Shown here: piece after piece, positions 1 through 9,678 of the stretch
Position numbering within the stretch: the stretch's first letter is position 1
How the letters are laid out: every line of letters begins with the position of its first letter
Notes under the pieces: generated by a model
What the model was told of the DNA's origin: nothing
Seen by the model: the letters and a program-made list of their open reading frames with translations, nothing else
The model's database searches: none
Translations under genes and position numbers: made by a program
From: Rhodococcus sp. 06-235-1A
Lineage (GTDB): Bacteria > Actinomycetota > Actinomycetes > Mycobacteriales > Mycobacteriaceae
NCBI RefSeq assembly: GCF_002258785.1
Contig: NZ_NOYI01000033.1
Location: forward strand, 1-64,000
Reading direction: 5' to 3'
DNA: 64,000 nucleotides

Positions 1-3000
1 GGGGATGGCCCGTGATTCGATGCCGATGACGGACACCGGGATTCCGGCGAGGTGGGCGTCGAACACCACGGAGGTGTCGGCGTCGGCCATGTCGGCCCAG
101 CGCTCGAGTACCGAGTGGTCTTGGTCCACCACGGCGCGCATCACGGTGCGAATGTCGAACGGCTTCTTGCGGTCCGGGTTGGTGACCGAGGAGAATATGT
201 CGCCGACGGTGGTGAAGTCGCTCGACGGGTGCACGTGTGGGTAGGTGCGCACGTCGCGCTCGGTCGGGTCCGCGGTGGCTGCGCGGCGCGGGAAGCGTTC
301 TCCCGGTGCGGCATACGCGTGGTCGTAGTGCGCGAACAGGATGTCGCACGCGGCCCGCAGGTTCGGTGCCCAGTACTGCGCCTGGCCGTTGGGGCCCATG
401 ACGCGGTCGTAGCCGCCGATGCCGAAGTTGTCCTCGGCCGAGACGCCGCCGGAGTAGTCCAGGGACTGCTTTCCGGTGAGTACCATCGCGCTGTCGGGGG
501 TCATGACCAGGATGCCCTTGGTGTGGGTGAGCATGGTGGCTTCGGCGTTCCAGTAGGGCTGTGCGCCGACGTTGATGCCTGCGACGACGATGTTGATCTC
601 GCCGCCGGCCTGGGTGAAGGTGATGATGCGACGCAGGCCGCGTGATACCCAGTCCATGTTCTCGGTGCCCGATTCCATGGAAATCGTTGCGCCGGAGGAC
701 AATGCGAACCACTCGACGGGGGCACCGAGTTGTTCGGCGAGGTCGATGGCCGCGACGATCCGCGAGCACTCGGCCTCGGCGACGGTGCCGAGTGCCTTGG
801 TCGGGTCGCCGAACAGTGCGACGCGGGTGATGCCCTCGGGGTACTTGGCGGTCGGTGTGGTGGCCACACCGACGATGACGCCTGCGGAGTTGCGGCCGTA
901 GGGACGATCGACCGGTGCGAGGATGCCGTCGGCGTCGAAGTCGTACTCGGTGAACGTGCCGCCGTTGCTGCTCAGCAACGGAATGAGCTCGTACGGGTAC
1001 ACGGTGCCGCGGGCCTGGGAGCGTTGCACCTTCTGGGTGTACTCGTCGAGTGGACGCATCGGCTCGGTCGGCGGCGGGGTGATCTTGGCGACGATGCCTG
1101 CACCGGATCGGTACGACAGGCGCAGCGCGACCTCACGCGGTGTCGCGCCGGGTGTTTCGGCGAGGCGGGCGATGAGGGTGATCTCCTCGAGGCCTGCACC
1201 GATCGTCAGGGGCGCGATGTGCCGGGCGATGGTGGCGATGCGGTCGGCGGGAACGTTGAGTACCGGCCAGACGTAGAGCACGACGCGGTTGGCGTCGAGG
1301 CGCTTCTTGCCGCGTCCGGCCTGGGCGCGCCGGATGCCGTCGAGGCAGGCTGCGACGGTGCGTTCGATCTCGGGTACGGCGACGATGTTGCCGGCTTCGT
1401 CCAACTGTTTTGTGACACCGCGGATCTCGGCCAGGGCGACCAGTCGCTCGTCCGACGGGTTGGCCTTGGACGTCAGGTGGAAGAGGTATGTGCCTGCGCT
1501 GGCGGGCAAGCGAACTCCGTCGAAGTTCTTCAGTCGCCACAGGTCGAGTCGTTGGCCGGTCAGCGGGTGCATGTCCCGGATGGTCAGGTCTTCGACAAGA
1601 TCCCCATCCCGATCCGGTCTCAGGGTGATCTGGCGCGGCGATCCGGAACCGAACACTGTGACGGTGATCCGACGCCATAGTCCCGCATACGCTTTTTGTC
1701 CTACGAGTTGTCGAATTTCCGCGCTGAGTCCGTCCTCGCTCAGCGGTGCATCGGGCCACGAAAGGTAGACATCGACGACCCGATGTTCCGGTGTGAGCTC
1801 TGCGACGGCCTTGATAGATGACAGAGCAGAAGGCAACGTGGATCGGTCGGTGCGTGTTGCAATGACATGAACCTCTATTGCATTGAGCACGAACGCCCCG
1901 GTGACGAACCTCCAATTGTCGTGATCGAAAGTGTCGACGTGTCGGAAGTGGTGAATCCCGTAGGTCTGACGGGTAACGGCTTCGAGCAGTGCATCGAGAT
2001 CCACGTCGTCGTCGAGAAGATCGATGAGAGGTTCATCCACGTCGACGATTTGCTTCATGCGGGCGGAGTAGTCGGCGGCGTCGGGGTTCTCGGCGAGGTA
2101 CTGCAGACTGCCGCGGACGCCGTCGTAGATCTTCTCGCGTGCACTGCGGATCTGCGGCTCGTCGAACAACCGGAAACGCAGATTGCGGGCGACGTCGCCG
2201 ATGACGGGGTAGCGGGCCTGACTGGCACCGATGAGCCGCTCGAGTACCTCGGCCATGGCCGGGGTGGCCTCGGGCTGCGCCGAGCAGTCGGCGAGCCAGT
2301 GGCCGAGCAGAGCTGCAATGACCGGAACCTGGTTCTCCATGCGCTGCAGTGCCAGGAAGACGCGGTAGACGGCCTCTTCGAGTTCGGGTGTGCGGCCTTC
2401 GTCGATGGCGGCGTCGTAGTGTGCCAGGGCGCGAGTGAGCTTGCCCCGGAACGATTCCGGCAGCCCCTGCACGTCTGCGTCGAGCGACTGCATGAACGAG
2501 TGGAAGTGCTCGCGAGGGGAGTGGACGCGCTCGTCGTTGCTCTCTTCGTCCATCGTCGGTCGATTGCGCGAGAGCTCGCAGATATCGGCGAACGTGTTGA
2601 GCAGGTCCAGCTCGGCAGAGACGAGCTCCGAATCGTTCCGCGGCACATCGGCGCGCAGAGTCTCGTAGGTGGACAACAAGTTTCGCGCGCGGGCTCCGCT
2701 GACATCGAAACCGGTGATCAGGGCTGCGAGTTCGTCGAGGCGGTCCAGGGCGCGGCGCTGCGGCGAGCGCTGCGCGGCGTCGTCGATACCGCGGAACTGC
2801 ACTCGCGGTGCCTGCTCGGAGACCTTCTGCTCACCGGCCTGATCGACGCGCAGCAGGGCCGCTCCGGCATCGACCTGTCCGTTGACCGAGGCCAGTACCT
2901 CCCGCACGGTGCCCGCGTACGGGGACCGGACCGCGGTTTCCATCTTCATCGACTCGAGGACGACGAGGGTCTGTCCTGCTTCGACCTCGTCTCCGACGGC

Positions 3001-4800
3001 GACCGGGACGGCGACGACGACGGCGGGAGCGGGCGCGCGGACCAGTCCGGCCTCGTCCTGGGAGATCTGGTGGCTGATGCCGTCGACCTCGACGAGGAAG
3101 TGGGCGGCTCCGGCGACGGTGACGACCTGGTAGCGGTGGTCGCCGATGACCAGACGGCTCTCGTAGGTGCCGAGGCGTTCGACGTCGACCTGCAACTCTC
3201 CGATGGCATCTCCGTCGATGCTGTAGCGGTGCGTGCCGGTCTGGCCCACTTCGATCTTGTATGCCTGGCCCTGGTAGTTCAGTTCGACGGTGCGGCCGAT
3301 GGCGTGCGTGGCGCGCGGACGACCGCCGCGAGCGGAGTTGAGGAACGCGGTGCGCTCGCGTCCTTCCTCGGCGTCGTAGGCATCGATGGCCGCGGCGATG
3401 ATGGCGATGTCGGCGACGGCCGTCGGGCCCACCTGGGAGCCGGCTTCGGTGCGGTCGAGCCAGCCGGTGTCGGCGGACGCGGAGATGACTTCCTCGCGGT
3501 CGAGCAGGCTCAGCAGGAAGGACTTGGTGGTGGTGCCGCCGTCGATGACGACGGTGGTCTCACGCAGCGCGTTGCGCAACCTCGCCAGCGCTTCGCTGCG
3601 GTCGCGGCCCCAGGCGATCACCTTGGCGACCATCGAGTCGTAGTCGGGAGGGATCACGTCGCCCTGAGCGATACCGGTGTCGACGCGGATTCCGGTGCCG
3701 AGCGGGAACTTGAGCAGCTCGACGGTGCCCGGTGCGGGTGCGAAGCCGTTGTCGGCGTCCTCGGCGTTGAGGCGGGCCTCGACGGCGTGACCGAACTCGG
3801 TGGGGCACGCGCCGGGCAGTGCTTGACCGTCGGCGACGAGGATCTGCAGCTTCACCAGGTCGATGCCGGTGGTGTACTCGGTGATGGGGTGCTCGACCTG
3901 GAGGCGGGTGTTGACCTCGAGGAACGTGAAGATCTTCTGCTCGGGCTGGTACAGGTACTCGACGGTGCCTGCGCCCCGGTAGCCGGCGGCCTTGACGAGT
4001 TCGGCGGAGGCGGTACGGAGCTGGTCGGCTTGCTCCTTGGTGAGCAGCGGTGAAGAGGATTCTTCGATGACCTTTTGGTTGCGGCGCTGGATGGAGCAGT
4101 CGCGCACGCCCGGGGCCCAGACGTTGCCGTGGCTGTCGGCGATCACCTGAACCTCGACGTGGCGGGCGTCGGTGACGAGCCGTTCGAGGAAGACGACGGG
4201 GTCGCCGAACGAGCGCTCGGCCTCACCCTGGGTGCGCTCGAGGGACAGTTCCAGTTCGTCTTCGCGCCAGACCTTGCGGATACCGCGGCCACCGCCGCCC
4301 GAGCGGGCCTTGATGATCAGCGGGTAGCCGATCGCTGCTGCATGACGGCGGGCGTCGGCGCGGGTCTCGACCGGTCCACCGGACCACGGTGCGACGGGGA
4401 CGCCGACCTTTTCGGCGAGGATCTTGGCCTGGACTTTGTCGCCGAGCAGACGCATGGCGTCGGCGGACGGGCCGATGAAGGTGATGTTCAGTCGGGCGAC
4501 GAGGTCCGCGAACGTCGGGTCTTCGGCGACGAAGCCCCACCCGACCCATACTGCGTCGGCACCGGACTCCACCAGCGCGGCCTCGAGGACGCTGTAGTCG
4601 AGGTACGCCGAGCCGCTGGCGGGCTTACGCAGCGTGACGGCCTCGTCGGCCTGGCGGACGAACATGGCCCGCTTCTCCGCCTCGGTGTGCAGCGCTACGG
4701 TGCGGATGCCGTAATCGTGTTCGGCGTTGAGCTCTCGGACGGCTCGGATCAGCCGTACTGCTGCCTCGCCTCGGTTGACTACTGCAATCCGCTTGAACAA
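1..4800 (-). CDS. Single-chain multidomain acyl-CoA carboxylase (LCC type), 3' end outside window
   Basis: 1600 codons are visible and the reading frame runs off the left edge. The N-terminal biotin carboxylase domain (about residues 1-450) starts MFKRIAVVNRGEAA and has the ATP glycine loop KARSGGGGRGIRKV and EVNTRLQVEH. A biotinyl domain carries VLESMKMET with the biotinylated Lys near 619. A linker and carboxyltransferase domain follow. This order in one chain of more than 1600 residues matches long-chain acyl-CoA carboxylases of mycobacteria and relatives, which make malonyl- or alkylmalonyl-CoA type products; substrate is not deducible here. I chose the TTG start because AGGAGA lies six bases upstream; an in-frame ATG at 4827 has no ribosome site. 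It lies 103 bp after xdhC on the same strand, possibly as the last gene of that transcript. Confidence 0.92.
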   Translation of the reverse strand, partial: MFKRIAVVNRGEAAVRLIRAVRELNAEHDYGIRTVALHTEAEKRAMFVRQADEAVTLRKPASGSAYLDYSVLEAALVESGADAVWVGWGFVAEDPTFADLVARLNITFIGPSADAMRLLGDKVQAKILAEKVGVPVAPWSGGPVETRADARRHAAAIGYPLIIKARSGGGGRGIRKVWREDELELSLERTQGEAERSFGDPVVFLERLVTDARHVEVQVIADSHGNVWAPGVRDCSIQRRNQKVIEESSSPLLTKEQADQLRTASAELVKAAGYRGAGTVEYLYQPEQKIFTFLEVNTRLQVEHPITEYTTGIDLVKLQILVADGQALPGACPTEFGHAVEARLNAEDADNGFAPAPGTVELLKFPLGTGIRVDTGIAQGDVIPPDYDSMVAKVIAWGRDRSEALARLRNALRETTVVIDGGTTTKSFLLSLLDREEVISASADTGWLDRTEAGSQVGPTAVADIAIIAAAIDAYDAEEGRERTAFLNSARGGRPRATHAIGRTVELNYQGQAYKIEVGQTGTHRYSIDGDAIGELQVDVERLGTYESRLVIGDHRYQVVTVAGAAHFLVEVDGISHQISQDEAGLVRAPAPAVVVAVPVAVGDEVEAGQTLVVLESMKMETAVRSPYAGTVREVLASVNGQVDAGAALLRVDQAGEQKVSEQAPRVQFRGIDDAAQRSPQRRALDRLDELAALITGFDVSGARARNLLSTYETLRADVPRNDSELVSAELDLLNTFADICELSRNRPTMDEESNDERVHSPREHFHSFMQSLDADVQGLPESFRGKLTRALAHYDAAIDEGRTPELEEAVYRVFLALQRMENQVPVIAALLGHWLADCSAQPEATPAMAEVLERLIGASQARYPVIGDVARNLRFRLFDEPQIRSAREKIYDGVRGSLQYLAENPDAADYSARMKQIVDVDEPLIDLLDDDVDLDALLEAVTRQTYGIHHFRHVDTFDHDNWRFVTGAFVLNAIEVHVIATRTDRSTLPSALSSIKAVAELTPEHRVVDVYLSWPDAPLSEDGLSAEIRQLVGQKAYAGLWRRITVTVFGSGSPRQITLRPDRDGDLVEDLTIRDMHPLTGQRLDLWRLKNFDGVRLPASAGTYLFHLTSKANPSDERLVALAEIRGVTKQLDEAGNIVAVPEIERTVAACLDGIRRAQAGRGKKRLDANRVVLYVWPVLNVPADRIATIARHIAPLTIGAGLEEITLIARLAETPGATPREVALRLSYRSGAGIVAKITPPPTEPMRPLDEYTQKVQRSQARGTVYPYELIPLLSSNGGTFTEYDFDADGILAPVDRPYGRNSAGVIVGVATTPTAKYPEGITRVALFGDPTKALGTVAEAECSRIVAAIDLAEQLGAPVEWFALSSGATISMESGTENMDWVSRGLRRIITFTQAGGEINIVVAGINVGAQPYWNAEATMLTHTKGILVMTPDSAMVLTGKQSLDYSGGVSAEDNFGIGGYDRVMGPNGQAQYWAPNLRAACDILFAHYDHAYAAPGERFPRRAATADPTERDVRTYPHVHPSSDFTTVGDIFSSVTNPDRKKPFDIRTVMRAVVDQDHSVLERWADMADADTSVVFDAHLAGIPVSVIGIESRAIP

Positions 4801-4903
4801 CGAATCTCTCCTGTCTGCTAAGTCCATCCACGATTTCGGAGGCACGGCGGGCGCGAAAGCTGTGCTCTCACAACGTCTGCACACTCGGCGGTCGATGTCT
4901 TAC

Positions 4904-5971
4904 TCAGCGTCGGTGGATAGGCCCGTCCAGGTCGGACAGTGCGCGACCGGACGCGGCGTGACGTTCGGCGAGGACCTGCGCCACGATGGAAATAGCTGTC
5001 TCCTCGGGTGAGTGAGCTCCTAGATCCAGGCCGACGGGGGAGTGAAGCTGTTTGAGCTGCAGGTCGGTGATCCCGACTTGCCGCAGACGGGCAGTCCGAT
5101 CCATGTGAGTGCGACGCGAACCGAGCGCGCCGATGAACCCGATCTCGTCGAGCCTGAGTAGGGCAGCCAACGCCGGAACGTCGAATTTCGAGTCGTGCGT
5201 CATGACGCATGTTGCGGTGCGGAAATCGATTCTGCCAGCCGCATGTTCACGCTCGATATAGCGATGGGGCCAGTCCACGACCACCTCGTCTGCCTCGGGA
5301 AACCTTGCAGGAGTGGCAAAGAGCGAACGTGCGTCGACGACAGTCACTCGGTAGCCGAGTTGGCTACCCGTCACGCTCATTGCACGCACGTAGTCGTTTG
5401 CCCCCACCAGCAGCATGCGCGGCGGCGGTGCGTACGTGTGAACGAAGGTCCGAGGAGCTGCTGCAGACGTCGCACCGAACATGCCCCCGTGCCCTGCGTC
5501 GAACCGCGGCGTGAGCTCGCTGTCGGCGCGATGGGCTCGATCCGTCATGTCGGCGTCCGTGACCAATTGCCGTTCGGGTGCCGCGGTCACTGTTGTCACG
5601 AGAGTGATGGACTGACCGGCGTTGCGGTAGTCGATCATTCGCGCGATCATTTCTCCGTGCTGATGATCGAGGCGCTCGATGAAAACCTCGACTTGGCCGC
5701 CGCACGTGAGCCCGATTTCGACGGAGTCTGCGTCAGCATAGGAAAAGCGTTCGGTCGCTGACATTCCCAGTTTGATCACGCTCAGCGCGGTGTCGATGAC
5801 AACAGCTTCCACGCATCCTGCCGACAGTGATCCGATTGGCCGACCGTCTGCGGTGACCAGCATGGTCGCCCCTACCTCGCGAGGCCCGGCACCCGTGGTT
5901 GACACCACCCGGGCCATCGCGATCGGGCCTGTTTCGATCAATGCGGCAATGTCTTCGAGAAGTGTGAACAC
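4904..5971 (-). CDS. XdhC/CoxI-family molybdenum hydroxylase maturation factor
   Basis: 355 residues. The N-terminal part (about 10-85) is an XdhC/CoxI domain with the conserved stretch GSLSAGCVEA and a cysteine in LTCGGQVEVF. The C-terminal half (about 200-335) is the Rossmann-like XdhC_C domain (MLLVGANDY, VVVDWPHRY, MTHDSKFDVPAL, GFIGALGSRRT, SPEETAISIVAQVLAERH). XdhC proteins bind molybdenum cofactor, help its sulfuration and insert it into xanthine dehydrogenase/aldehyde oxidase type enzymes. It lies 47 bp downstream of the large subunit of such an enzyme on the same strand, so that enzyme is the likely client. The start is GTG. Confidence 0.88.
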   Translation of the reverse strand: MFTLLEDIAALIETGPIAMARVVSTTGAGPREVGATMLVTADGRPIGSLSAGCVEAVVIDTALSVIKLGMSATERFSYADADSVEIGLTCGGQVEVFIERLDHQHGEMIARMIDYRNAGQSITLVTTVTAAPERQLVTDADMTDRAHRADSELTPRFDAGHGGMFGATSAAAPRTFVHTYAPPPRMLLVGANDYVRAMSVTGSQLGYRVTVVDARSLFATPARFPEADEVVVDWPHRYIEREHAAGRIDFRTATCVMTHDSKFDVPALAALLRLDEIGFIGALGSRRTHMDRTARLRQVGITDLQLKQLHSPVGLDLGAHSPEETAISIVAQVLAERHAASGRALSDLDGPIHRR

Positions 5972-6018
5972 GGCCTGATCCCTGCTCTCTCTATCGGGGG
6001 CTTCGCGTGATGTGCGAG

Positions 6019-8373
6019 CTATCGGCGAACTGGCACCACTTCGCGATCGGGTGCTTGTTCTCGCTTCTTCGGCGTCTGCTGATGCGCGTAGAGCAAGCGA
6101 AGTATCCGCTCTGGTGTCATCGGGAGCGCGGGGACAGACGTCACCCCGAGTGCATTCCGGACGGCATTTGCCAGTGCGGCACCGACTCCGGCGTTACCCC
6201 CTTCGCCCACTCCTCGTACCCCGAGGGGGTTGCCTGGAGCTGGTGAATCCTCGAATACGTGCACTTCGATGTCCGGCACGCTGAGGGCTCTGGGCAGTTG
6301 GTAGTCCCCGAGCGAGGTGTCCAGAGGTATCCCGTCCGGGGAATAGCGCATCTCCTCGAACAATGCGCCGCCGATTCCTTGGACGGCACCGCCGCGTAGC
6401 TGCCCGACAACCGCTTCTGGGCTCACGACCCTGCCTGCCTCGAACGTCAATGCGTAGCGCAGCACGTCGACGACCCCGGTTGCCGGATCGACCTCTACCA
6501 GGGCGAAGTGTGCGCCGTAGGGGTAGGTCATCGTCGCTGCGGAGTAAGTCGAGCGGCCGATCAACCCGGGTTCGATGCCGGTGGCCACGAATGCAGGAGT
6601 AGTGCTTGCCATTGACACTGATCCCAGGTCGACGCGTTGTCGGGGGTTGCTGACGGATACGACGTATCCATCAGCGACGACGAGGTCGGAGGTGTGCAGT
6701 TTCAGGATCGTCGCGCCCACCGCAATTGCCCGCTCGATCACCTGGTCGCAGGCGTAGGCGACTGCCGAACCACCGACTACGGTGGAGCGGCTGGCGAAAG
6801 TGCCCGCGCCGTCGTGGAGGATGTCGGTGTCCGACAGCACTACCGATACCTGGGAGATGTCCGCGCCGAGTCGGTCGGCGGCGATCTGAGCCATAGCAGT
6901 TTCGATTCCTTGGCCTACCGAGGTGCCGCCCATCGCGACCCGGATGGCACCGGTGGTGTCGATTTCGACCACGGCACTGTCATGGCCCAGACCTGCCTTC
7001 TCGAGAATCATGGCCATGCCTGCGCCGACGAGCCGCCCGTCACGTCGGCCGGTCTCGGCATCGAGTTGCCACCGGCGATAGTTGGTCCGCTGCACCGCCG
7101 CATCGAGGTGCGCAGCATGGTCCGTGCCATCGAGAAGCATGGGTGCGCCGAATATTCGCATGGGGCGTTCCATGGGGAGCTCGGTATGGTCGAGCAAGTT
7201 CATCGATCTCAGATCGACCGGGTCGATTCGGAGATGGGCCGCGGCCAGGTCGAGTGCGTGTTCGCGTGCGTAGTTGTTCTGGAATCGGCCGGGAGCGCGG
7301 TAGGTCCCGACAGGGGTCTTGTTCGTGAGCACGACGTGAACGGTGCTGCGGAAAGCAGGTACCCGGTATGGGCCGGCGAACATGCCCGATGTCAGAGCAG
7401 CCACGACCGCTCCGTGTGTTCGGATCCACGCTCCGGAGTCCAGCCATGCCGTGTCGCGGATGGCGAGGATGTGGCCGGAGTCGTCGAATGCAAGATCGAC
7501 ATCGTGTTCTTGCTCCCGGGCGTGGTTGGCGGCGATGAGGTGCTCGCGGCGATCTTCGACCCACCGGACGTTGGCTCTGAGTGTTTTTGCTGCCCAGGCC
7601 ACGAGTAGGTCTTCTGGGTAGAGCTCGCCTCTGATTCCGAAACTTCCCCCGACATCGCTTTCGGTCATGTGGATCGAGTGTTCGGTCAGGCCGAGGAACC
7701 GAGCGATGATGCGGCGGTTCCAGTACGGCACTTTGCTGGCACCCCAGATGGTCAGTTTTCGTGACCGCGTGTTCCATGATGCGGTCAGTCCACGGCATTC
7801 CAGGGGGATGCCAGATTGCCGGCCGCACGTGACGGTGGTGGAGATGACGTGCGCAGCGTCGCTGAATGCGCCTTCGACGTCCCCGTATTCGGATTCGATG
7901 GTGCCTACTCTCGCCGCGGCGTTGTTGAGCGACGGGACATGTTCCCCGTCGGCGCTACGGGCGTCGAGTAGGACCGGGATGGCTTCGTATTCGACGAGAA
8001 TTTCGGCTGCGGCGTCTTCGGCGACATATTGGCTATTTGCGATGACGGCGACGACCGGTTCGCCGACGTACCGGACGAATTCTCGCGCTAGTGGGTATTG
8101 GAGATAGGGCGTGAAGTCGATGCCGGGGGTCGGTTGCCGGGCCGGGATGGCCAGTTCGGAGTTCAGGTCGCTCCATACGAGTACCGCTGCGACTCCAGGC
8201 ATAGACCGCGCCGCTGAGCAGTCGATACGGGTGATGCGCCCGTGAGGAATGGGTGAGCGGACGATGCGCATCCACAACAGATCGCGCAGCTGAACGTCAG
8301 TGTGAAATCGCCCTTCGCCTCGTAGGAGGCGGTGGTTCTCCAGGCGCGGGACTGCGTCGCCGATTCTGGTCAT
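6019..8373 (-). CDS. Molybdenum hydroxylase large subunit (xanthine dehydrogenase/aldehyde oxidase family)
   Basis: 784 residues from the ATG at 8373, which overlaps the stop of the 2Fe-2S subunit by four bases; a longer reading to 8454 is rejected because it would sit inside that gene. It opens MTRIGDAVPRLENHRLLRGEGRF, typical of CoxL/XdhB-type molybdopterin subunits. The active-site loop reads GTYRAPGRF, not the AYRCSFR of form I carbon monoxide dehydrogenase, so it is not a true CO dehydrogenase. The C-terminal GVRGVGEGG contains the catalytic glutamate. The family hydroxylates N-heterocycles or oxidises aldehydes with water as oxygen source. The genes upstream suggest a biosynthetic substrate; the real substrate is unknown. 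Confidence 0.9.
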   Translation of the reverse strand: MTRIGDAVPRLENHRLLRGEGRFHTDVQLRDLLWMRIVRSPIPHGRITRIDCSAARSMPGVAAVLVWSDLNSELAIPARQPTPGIDFTPYLQYPLAREFVRYVGEPVVAVIANSQYVAEDAAAEILVEYEAIPVLLDARSADGEHVPSLNNAAARVGTIESEYGDVEGAFSDAAHVISTTVTCGRQSGIPLECRGLTASWNTRSRKLTIWGASKVPYWNRRIIARFLGLTEHSIHMTESDVGGSFGIRGELYPEDLLVAWAAKTLRANVRWVEDRREHLIAANHAREQEHDVDLAFDDSGHILAIRDTAWLDSGAWIRTHGAVVAALTSGMFAGPYRVPAFRSTVHVVLTNKTPVGTYRAPGRFQNNYAREHALDLAAAHLRIDPVDLRSMNLLDHTELPMERPMRIFGAPMLLDGTDHAAHLDAAVQRTNYRRWQLDAETGRRDGRLVGAGMAMILEKAGLGHDSAVVEIDTTGAIRVAMGGTSVGQGIETAMAQIAADRLGADISQVSVVLSDTDILHDGAGTFASRSTVVGGSAVAYACDQVIERAIAVGATILKLHTSDLVVADGYVVSVSNPRQRVDLGSVSMASTTPAFVATGIEPGLIGRSTYSAATMTYPYGAHFALVEVDPATGVVDVLRYALTFEAGRVVSPEAVVGQLRGGAVQGIGGALFEEMRYSPDGIPLDTSLGDYQLPRALSVPDIEVHVFEDSPAPGNPLGVRGVGEGGNAGVGAALANAVRNALGVTSVPALPMTPERILRLLYAHQQTPKKREQAPDREVVPVRR

Positions 8374-8870
8374 GCGGACTCGTCGATGTGCGGAGTTCGT
8401 TGGTTGTCGATGTAGTCGCAGAGTGCTGCCACGATCGGCTCGTAACCCGTGCACCTGCAGAGGTTTCCGTTGATAGCGCGGCGGACTACCGCGCCGGAAA
8501 TCGGATCTGTTTCGTCACGATGGCGCGCAGCGAGCCAGGCGCCCACCATGAGCATTCCTGGAGTGCAGTAGCCGCATTGCAGAGCGCCTGCGCGTGAGAA
8601 TGCTTGCTGAAGGTCGGTCAGTACCTGTTCGTCCGGTGAGTTCAGACCCTCGGTGGTGGTGATGTCGACTTCGGACATCTCGGCGGCGAGCGCTGTGCAA
8701 CTGCGGATGGGCTCCCCGTCTGCAAGAACGGTGCAGCTTCCGCACATCCCCTCGCTGCATCCCTCGGGGATAGCGCGAGCACCGACCTCTGCGAGTGCGT
8801 CGATGAGCAGTGTTCGATCCTCGGCTTCGATTTGGTGGGGTGTGTCGTTGACGCTCAGATCTATCAGCAT
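8370..8870 (-). CDS. Molybdenum hydroxylase 2Fe-2S small subunit
   Basis: 166 residues, the normal length for CoxS-type subunits. The N-terminal plant-ferredoxin-like cluster motif is CSEGMCGSC followed by CTAL; the C-terminal four-helix domain has the second cluster motif CGYCTPGM and, later, NLCRCTGYEPI. All eight cysteines are present. It passes electrons from the molybdenum centre to the FAD subunit. Start ATG with GAAAGG upstream. It overlaps the large-subunit gene by four bases and follows the FAD subunit by 43 bp, so the order is M-S-L as in many cox-like operons. Confidence 0.93.
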   Translation of the reverse strand: MLIDLSVNDTPHQIEAEDRTLLIDALAEVGARAIPEGCSEGMCGSCTVLADGEPIRSCTALAAEMSEVDITTTEGLNSPDEQVLTDLQQAFSRAGALQCGYCTPGMLMVGAWLAARHRDETDPISGAVVRRAINGNLCRCTGYEPIVAALCDYIDNQRTPHIDESA

Positions 8871-8913
8871 GTTGTCGATCGCCTTTCGTACAGGTCGTGC
8901 AAGTGGCGAGGAG

Positions 8914-9678
8914 CTAATGGCGGCCGGCGTGCGCCAATCGTGTGATCAGCCGTTCGGCTATCGCGTCGTGTGACCACGCGGAGGCCACATGTCGTGGCAC
9001 GTACGGATCCCCGGGGTGACGGGATGCGTAAGTCGGGAGTCGACCGCGTATTCCGACGACGGTGTGTAAGAGGTTTGTCTCGAAACCCGATACGACGCCC
9101 ACTACGACGTCCGCTGGAACGTTGGACTGCCGGGCGTATTCGTCGAGGGCGGCCGCGCCATCAGGTGGCGTATGGCGCACGGTCGTGAGGACTTCCGCGT
9201 CACCGACGTTCCTCGTCGTGAAAAACTCGTTCAAATCGCGCGTTCGAATGTTTCCGTCGGCGTCGACTGTCTCGCACGAGGTGGTTCCGAGGAGCAGAGC
9301 GACGAGAAGCTCGGATGTGGACGAAGCAAGTGCGACTGTTCCGCCGACGGTGGCGCGGTGACGAATCGCGGGGCTGGCGGTCATCGCCAATGCCGACTGT
9401 AGGTATCGAGCGTGTGGCCTCTGCGCGACTACGGCCTCGAGGGTGGACAGCGTGCAGAGTGCACCGATGGTCAGCCCTGCGTCTTCCCAATGCGCCGTGT
9501 CCATACCCCGAGCGGTTTTGAGATCCACGATGAGCGGTGACGTCACGGCCCGGCGGGTCAATTCCGGAATGAGAGTCTGTCCTCCCGACAGAATTCGGGC
9601 TCCGGGGTTGTGGCCGAGCATCTGAGCGGCCTCTAGTGCGCTGCGCGCTCTGACATATTGGAAGGGCGCAGGTCTCAT
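8914..9678 (-). CDS. Molybdenum hydroxylase FAD-binding medium subunit
   Basis: 254 residues. The N-terminus FQYVRARSALEAAQML and the FAD loop LSGGQTLIPEL are typical of CoxM/XdhA-type FAD_binding_5 domains, followed by RATVGGTVALASSTSELLVALLL and a CO_deh_flav_C-like tail. It accepts electrons from the 2Fe-2S subunit and hands them to an external acceptor. The tail is slightly shorter than usual (common members are about 280 residues). The ATG overlaps the stop of the SnoaL-like gene by four bases, coupling the oxidoreductase to the biosynthetic genes upstream. Confidence 0.88.
   Translation of the reverse strand: MRPAPFQYVRARSALEAAQMLGHNPGARILSGGQTLIPELTRRAVTSPLIVDLKTARGMDTAHWEDAGLTIGALCTLSTLEAVVAQRPHARYLQSALAMTASPAIRHRATVGGTVALASSTSELLVALLLGTTSCETVDADGNIRTRDLNEFFTTRNVGDAEVLTTVRHTPPDGAAALDEYARQSNVPADVVVGVVSGFETNLLHTVVGIRGRLPTYASRHPGDPYVPRHVASAWSHDAIAERLITRLAHAGRH

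Noticed and set aside
52-4821. Long plus-strand open frames across the carboxylase region (for example 1867-4053)
   Set aside because: They are antisense shadows of the carboxylase: low-complexity Val/Asp/Gly-rich translations without motifs, while the minus strand gives an unbroken known enzyme.
6019-8870. True carbon monoxide dehydrogenase (coxL/coxS)
   Set aside because: The active-site loop is TYRAPGR, not AYRCSFR, so CO oxidation is not supported.
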